This document shows, piece after piece, positions 5,203-8,941 of a stretch of DNA of 8,941 nucleotides. The translations under genes were made by a program, and so were the position numbers. This stretch comes from Methanosphaera sp. Lineage in GTDB: Archaea; Methanobacteriota; Methanobacteria; Methanobacteriales; Methanobacteriaceae. Under the pieces are notes generated by a model that did no database searches, was not told the origin of the DNA, and was given only the letters and a program-made list of their open reading frames with translations. The stretch spans positions 1 to 8,941 of the forward strand of contig DUHK01000160.1 in assembly GCA_013330915.1 (NCBI GenBank). The letters are read 5' to 3'. Each line of letters starts with the position of its first letter. Position 1 is the first letter of the stretch.

Positions 5203-7900
5203 TATTACACTGGATAATTTTAGATCACACAAACATTCAGTTATCAACTTAAACGAAGGAATATCAGTAATATTAGGAGAAAATGGGGCAGGTAAATCAA
5301 GTATTTTTGAAGCCATTAGTTACTCATTTTTTAAAACTTTTACTGGAAAAATTGAAGACCTTTTCAGAAAATCTGCTGATGAAAATGACAACATTAATGA
5401 AATGAAGGTTACTGTTGAATTTGAACATGGCATCACACATTACAAACTGGTTAGAGGAAAGAAAAAAAGTAGTAACATAGCAAAATTATACCGTAAAGAA
5501 TCAGATAATCTGTCATTAATATGTGAAGGTGACACAGTAGTCACCAGAGAAATTGAATCAATATTATCCCTGGATTCAAAATCATTCCTAAATGCGGTTT
5601 ACATTCGTCAAGGAGAAATCACGGATTTAATTGAAAAAACTGCGGCTGAAAAAAAGGAATTAATTGCCAAACTATTAAACATGGATTCTCTTCAAAAGGC
5701 CAGTGATGATTTTAAAGAGATTATAAAAAGATATGAGGAACAAATATCAAAAAATGAGGGTACATTACTTACAAAAGATGCTGTTGAAGAGAGTATTGAA
5801 CAACTCAATGACAAAATCGAAGAAAATAATGAAGAATTAGAAAAAATTAATCCGAATATTAAGGAAATTGAAGATGAATTAAAAAATCTGGAAATAAAAA
5901 AATTACAGTCAGAAAAGGATAAAAATGAATATGACAATTTAAAAAATCAGATAGAACAACAGAATAAACTTGTTGACAGTATTAAAAGTAATAAAACAAT
6001 AAACGAAGGAAAAATAAAAGATGTTGAAGAATGTGAACTTAAATCATTGGAATTAGAAAAATATGTAAAACAGTTACCTAAACTTCAGGAATTAAAAGAA
6101 TATAAAACAGAATTAGACAAGCATAATCTCGAGAAAAGGAACCTTGAAAACAATATTAAAAAGATTAATGAAAACAAGGACATTCAAGAAAAAAGCAAGG
6201 AAAATTATGATAAATACGAAAAAATCAAAAATGAAAATAGTTCCCTAGAAAATGAAAAGCAAACTCTTGAAAATGAAGTTAATAAAAACAAAGAGGTTAA
6301 ACTCAGACTCAAAACCCTTAAAGAAAGAAATGAAGGTCATGTTGCTTATATTCGTGAAACTTCAGGATATGCTGCAAAGATATTTGGTGAAAACTTTAGC
6401 AGTCCCGAGCAAATAGAAAGCAAAGTCAAAGAAGAAAGTGAAAAAGTTAACGGAAATATTGAAAAAATAACCGAAGACATAAATAACAACAAAAACAAGC
6501 TTTCTGTAGTAAAAAATGATTTAAACAATACTGAAAAATCATTGAAAGAACTTAAAAACACTCAAGATACCTGTCCAATATGTCAATCCCCAATTTCACA
6601 CGAAAAACACTTGGAGTTATCTGAGGATTATGAAGAAAAAATATCATCATTCAGAGAGATTATCAGTGAATTGGATAAAAAGAATAAAAAACATGAAGAT
6701 GAACGTGAAGAATGCAGGAAGTATCTTGAAAAAATTGATAATATTAACATCATCAAATTAAATGATGAATATACGGAATTTAATGAAATATTAAAAAATA
6801 TAAAAGACTGTGAAAAGTTATTACCTGAGATAGAAAAGAAAGAAGAAGCATATGAAAAACTTAAAAAGGAAATTGATGAAAATAAGGATCTTTTAAATGA
6901 CCTTGAAAAGTACCATAATGATTTCATGATATCATCCGAAATCTTAAAAGGACTTCCAGATAAAGAGGATGAAGAAAAAAAATTGGACGTAACGAACTCT
7001 AAAATATTGGAAATTAAAGGAAAATGCACTGAAATAATCAGACAATATCGTGTTACTGACAATTTAGATCACTTAATTAAATATGCACAGCAACAAGTAG
7101 AACTTTACAATAAGTACCTTGGAATAATAGCCGGCAAAGATTCACTACTCAAAGAAAATGAAAATTTGATAAATAATCTTAGTGAAGAAGAACAATGCTT
7201 AAGGAAATTTGAAGAGGAAATTAATAATTTAAAGTATGATGAAGAAAAATACAAAACAATTCTGGAATCATATAAATTACAAGATGAAAAACTAGAAAAA
7301 TCCAAACTTAGAAAAAATACCATAGAAACGGAAATAAAAAGTGACGAAAAACAACTGGAAAATAAAAACGAAGAACTTAAAAGACTCAATGATCTGTCAG
7401 AAGAACAGGACAATTTAAAGAAATATGTGGAAATACTGGAGTATATCAGAGAACTTTATGGTAAAGACGGAGTCCAAAAAGAGTTAAGAGAAAATGCCAG
7501 ACCAGACATTGAAAAACATACCCTTGACATTTTCAACGAATTCGACTTCGAATATACATCATTGGAACTTGATGAAAATTATGATGTTTACATAGAAAAC
7601 AAAAATGAACGACTGACATTAAACATGATGAGTGGTGGAGAAAAAATAGTTATTGCACTTGCTCTCAGATTAGGTATTGCCAGCACAGTATCTGGAAACA
7701 GAACAGACATGTTACTTCTTGACGAACCAACCATACATCTGGATGCTGAAAGACGCAGATTATTGATTGATATAATACGCCAAATTAAAATTGTTCCACA
7801 AATGATTGTTGTCAGTCACGATGATGAAATGGAATCCATTTCCAACAATATCATTAAAATTGCTAAAGAGAATGGTATTTCATATGTTGATGATAGTTAA
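5189..7900 (+). CDS. rad50: Rad50, SMC-like ATPase with zinc hook
   Basis: Rad50 is the ABC-type ATPase of the Mre11-Rad50 complex; ATP-driven closure of its heads controls DNA tethering and Mre11 access. The 903-residue protein has the full family layout. The N-terminal half-head has Walker A GENGAGKS (30-37, K36) and Q-loop Q141 (YIRQGEI). A long ascending coiled coil follows (about 165-458). The zinc hook is CPIC (C462, C465; bases 6572-6583), near the exact middle. The descending coil runs to about 740. The C-terminal half-head has signature MMSGGEK (813-819), Walker B MLLLDEPTIHLD (841-852; D845, E846) and switch histidine H877 in VSHDDE. The ascending coil is interrupted around 383-410 by a Gly- and aromatic-rich stretch, which is reported separately. 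An SMC or SbcC is unlikely given the CxxC hook and the mre11 partner upstream. The stop codon lies within a terminator hairpin. Confidence 0.97.
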   Translation: MIINSITLDNFRSHKHSVINLNEGISVILGENGAGKSSIFEAISYSFFKTFTGKIEDLFRKSADENDNINEMKVTVEFEHGITHYKLVRGKKKSSNIAKLYRKESDNLSLICEGDTVVTREIESILSLDSKSFLNAVYIRQGEITDLIEKTAAEKKELIAKLLNMDSLQKASDDFKEIIKRYEEQISKNEGTLLTKDAVEESIEQLNDKIEENNEELEKINPNIKEIEDELKNLEIKKLQSEKDKNEYDNLKNQIEQQNKLVDSIKSNKTINEGKIKDVEECELKSLELEKYVKQLPKLQELKEYKTELDKHNLEKRNLENNIKKINENKDIQEKSKENYDKYEKIKNENSSLENEKQTLENEVNKNKEVKLRLKTLKERNEGHVAYIRETSGYAAKIFGENFSSPEQIESKVKEESEKVNGNIEKITEDINNNKNKLSVVKNDLNNTEKSLKELKNTQDTCPICQSPISHEKHLELSEDYEEKISSFREIISELDKKNKKHEDEREECRKYLEKIDNINIIKLNDEYTEFNEILKNIKDCEKLLPEIEKKEEAYEKLKKEIDENKDLLNDLEKYHNDFMISSEILKGLPDKEDEEKKLDVTNSKILEIKGKCTEIIRQYRVTDNLDHLIKYAQQQVELYNKYLGIIAGKDSLLKENENLINNLSEEEQCLRKFEEEINNLKYDEEKYKTILESYKLQDEKLEKSKLRKNTIETEIKSDEKQLENKNEELKRLNDLSEEQDNLKKYVEILEYIRELYGKDGVQKELRENARPDIEKHTLDIFNEFDFEYTSLELDENYDVYIENKNERLTLNMMSGGEKIVIALALRLGIASTVSGNRTDMLLLDEPTIHLDAERRRLLIDIIRQIKIVPQMIVVSHDDEMESISNNIIKIAKENGISYVDDS

Positions 7901-7922
7901 TACTATTATCATCTCTTTTTTT
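7889..7922 (+). terminator. Hairpin and T-run at the rad50 stop codon
   Basis: GATGATA (7889-7895) pairs with TATCATC (7907-7913), a 7-bp stem; AGT/ACT can add pairs inside the loop. T7 follows at 7916-7922. The rad50 TAA sits in the loop. Archaeal polymerase terminates on T-runs, with hairpins optional, so this is a likely end for the operon. Confidence 0.6.
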
Positions 7923-7974
7923 GTGAATAATATTTTAAGTTAAATCTTTAAAAAAATAGAATTATGTTTAAGGG

Positions 7975-7981
7975 TTTTTTT
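7975..7981 (+). terminator. Second poly-T tract downstream of rad50
   Basis: AGGG followed by T7 gives a second plus-strand termination tract about 75 nt past the rad50 stop. It is one base away from an A7 run (7983-7989), which serves the opposite strand as T7. Confidence 0.4.
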
Positions 7982-7982
7982 G

Positions 7983-8043
7983 AAAAAAAGGAAATATGAT
8001 ATTTATCAACTCATGTTGATAAACCCTTGTTAATATCATATCC
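7983..8043 (-). terminator. Nested hairpin plus T-run, terminator of the coiled-coil gene
   Basis: Read on the minus strand, a two-part hairpin is followed by T7 (7989-7983). The outer stem is 10 bp, ATATGATATT (7994-8003) with AATATCATAT (8032-8041). The inner stem is TTTATCAAC (8002-8010) with GTTGATAAA (8015-8023), 9 bp around a TCAT loop; two bases are shared, so the stems compete slightly. It begins 35 nt past the minus-strand stop codon, the right place for a terminator. Confidence 0.65.
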
Positions 8044-8077
8044 AAACTTATTTTAAAGTAGTGAGGAAAAACAAAAA

Positions 8078-8941
8078 TTACATTATGTTGTATTTTTGTA
8101 ATAGTAAGAATTCTTCTGTGGTTAATTTTTTACCATCTTTGAATTTTTGGAAGATTTCTTCAGCTTGTTCTTTTTCTTTTAAGTCACTGTTTGATTTTTC
8201 TTCGGATTTTCTTCCTCTAGGTTTTGCTTTTGCTTGATCCATGAATTTGTTAACTTTTCTGATTTCGGAAAGTTTTGCTTTAACTTCTTCATGTTTTGCT
8301 GTTGCTGCATTTCTAGAGTTGATGAAATCTTGGTGTTTGCTGTCTGCTTTTTCTCTTATTCCATCAATTTGGTTGAAGTATTCAATCATTTCTTCATGAA
8401 CTGCTTGAGCTTTATCAGATAATTCTACAACTTTTTGGTGGTAGTTTTCTGATTTTTCTTTTAAAGCATCTGCTGTTTTTTCTTCTTCTTCATCACTTTG
8501 GATTTTTTTGAGTTGTTTGGTTAAATCGGAAACTCTTTTTACAAGCTCATTTTCTTTTCTGATATCTAATACTTTTGTTTGTATTGTTTTATCGATTTTG
8601 TTGATTTCTGCTTGTATGTTTGAGATTTCTTTTTTACCTGAGTTCCATTCAACTTTTTTAAGTTCTTCGTTACATTGGTTTCTTAACTCTTTGTTTTCAT
8701 GAACTTGTTTGTTGATTTCGTCTCTTTCATTTCTTTTTTCTAAAGCGATTTTTAAAGTGTCTTTGAGTTCTTGATTTAATTCATCTCTTTCTTTCCTGTA
8801 AGTTTTAGTTTCTTCATTCATTTGGTCTCTTTCGTTTTTGAGACTTGTGAGTTCAGATTCTAAAGTTCTTTTACATTGTAATAACTGTTGGAAATTTAAG
8901 ATTGAATAATCGATTGCAGGTTCTTCTTCAGCATCTTCAGC
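8078..8941 (-). CDS. Highly charged coiled-coil protein, C-terminal 287 residues (5' end outside the window)
   Basis: The frame is open to the right edge, so the Met at 8821 is internal: 40 further in-frame codons read AEDAEEEPAIDYSILNFQQL and onward to the edge. Almost the whole visible part is coiled coil rich in Glu, Lys, Asn and Gln, with repeated short elements such as KNERDQ, RKERDELN and KRNERDEIN. It ends in a distinct globular-looking tail, FKDGKKLTTEEFLLLQKY, which I recall as the ending of a family of archaeal coiled-coil proteins. A basic KPRGRK patch (bases 8207-8224) precedes the tail. In some Methanobacteriales a similar coiled coil follows an N-terminal HAD phosphatase annotated as phosphoserine phosphatase; whether that applies here cannot be seen. 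There are no cysteine hooks, ATPase motifs or membrane segments. It converges on rad50 and is not in its operon. The function is unknown. Confidence 0.85.
   Translation of the reverse strand, partial: AEDAEEEPAIDYSILNFQQLLQCKRTLESELTSLKNERDQMNEETKTYRKERDELNQELKDTLKIALEKRNERDEINKQVHENKELRNQCNEELKKVEWNSGKKEISNIQAEINKIDKTIQTKVLDIRKENELVKRVSDLTKQLKKIQSDEEEEKTADALKEKSENYHQKVVELSDKAQAVHEEMIEYFNQIDGIREKADSKHQDFINSRNAATAKHEEVKAKLSEIRKVNKFMDQAKAKPRGRKSEEKSNSDLKEKEQAEEIFQKFKDGKKLTTEEFLLLQKYNIM

Noticed and set aside
6628..7062. 144-codon and other minus-strand frames opposite rad50
   Set aside because: They are Ser/Phe/Leu-rich mirror images of a Glu/Lys coiled coil, the usual artefact in AT-rich genomes.
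7990..8043. Inverted repeat read as a CRISPR repeat, insertion-sequence end or attachment site
   Set aside because: There is a single copy, no transposase or integrase nearby and no target duplication. Its place before a minus-strand T7 run fits a terminator better.
8078..8821. Coiled-coil gene starting at the Met at 8821
   Set aside because: The frame stays open for 40 more codons to the window edge with the same coiled-coil character and no ribosome site before that Met, so it is internal.

Overview
The window looks like a piece of chromosome from a mesophilic, very AT-rich methanogenic archaeon. Methanobacteriales, in the Methanosphaera/Methanobrevibacter range, is my best guess. The reasons are a complete archaeal end-resection operon (NurA, HerA, Mre11, Rad50), TATA-type promoter candidates with no bacterial -35/-10 pairs, strong Shine-Dalgarno sites matching an archaeal 16S 3' end, poly-T termination tracts, and heavy use of AT-rich codons. 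The genus is inferred from style, not proven.

Layout. Bases 1-551 (minus strand) hold the N-terminal 183 residues of a UDP-glucose 4-epimerase (galE), cut by the window edge. Upstream of it on the same strand, 591-1061 encodes a 156-residue protein of two winged-helix-like halves; it starts with TTG and probably shares a transcript with galE. A 253-base AT-rich divergent intergenic region (1062-1314) carries promoter candidates for both directions and a 7-bp inverted repeat. To the right, on the plus strand, lies a tight operon: nurA (1315-2469), herA (2490-4007), mre11 (4009-5202) and rad50 (5189-7900). The gaps are 20 nt, 1 nt and a 14-nt overlap. A hairpin plus T-run covers the rad50 stop codon. 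The convergent gap 7901-8077 has poly-T tracts for both strands and a nested hairpin that fits a terminator for the minus-strand gene. Bases 8078-8941 (minus) hold the C-terminal 287 residues of a highly charged coiled-coil protein whose start lies outside the window.

How the genes work together. From established knowledge of these families, Mre11-Rad50 recognises and processes double-strand DNA ends. HerA (a hexameric translocase) and NurA (a nuclease) then resect the 5' strand, giving 3' overhangs for the RadA recombinase. All key motifs of the four proteins are visible and intact, so the system should be functional. The new questions concern its surroundings: the uncharacterised divergent winged-helix gene, the possible operator between it and nurA, the coiled-coil protein that converges on rad50, and an interruption in the ascending Rad50 coiled coil. 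I found no RNA genes, CRISPR arrays, insertion sequences or signs of recent transfer.
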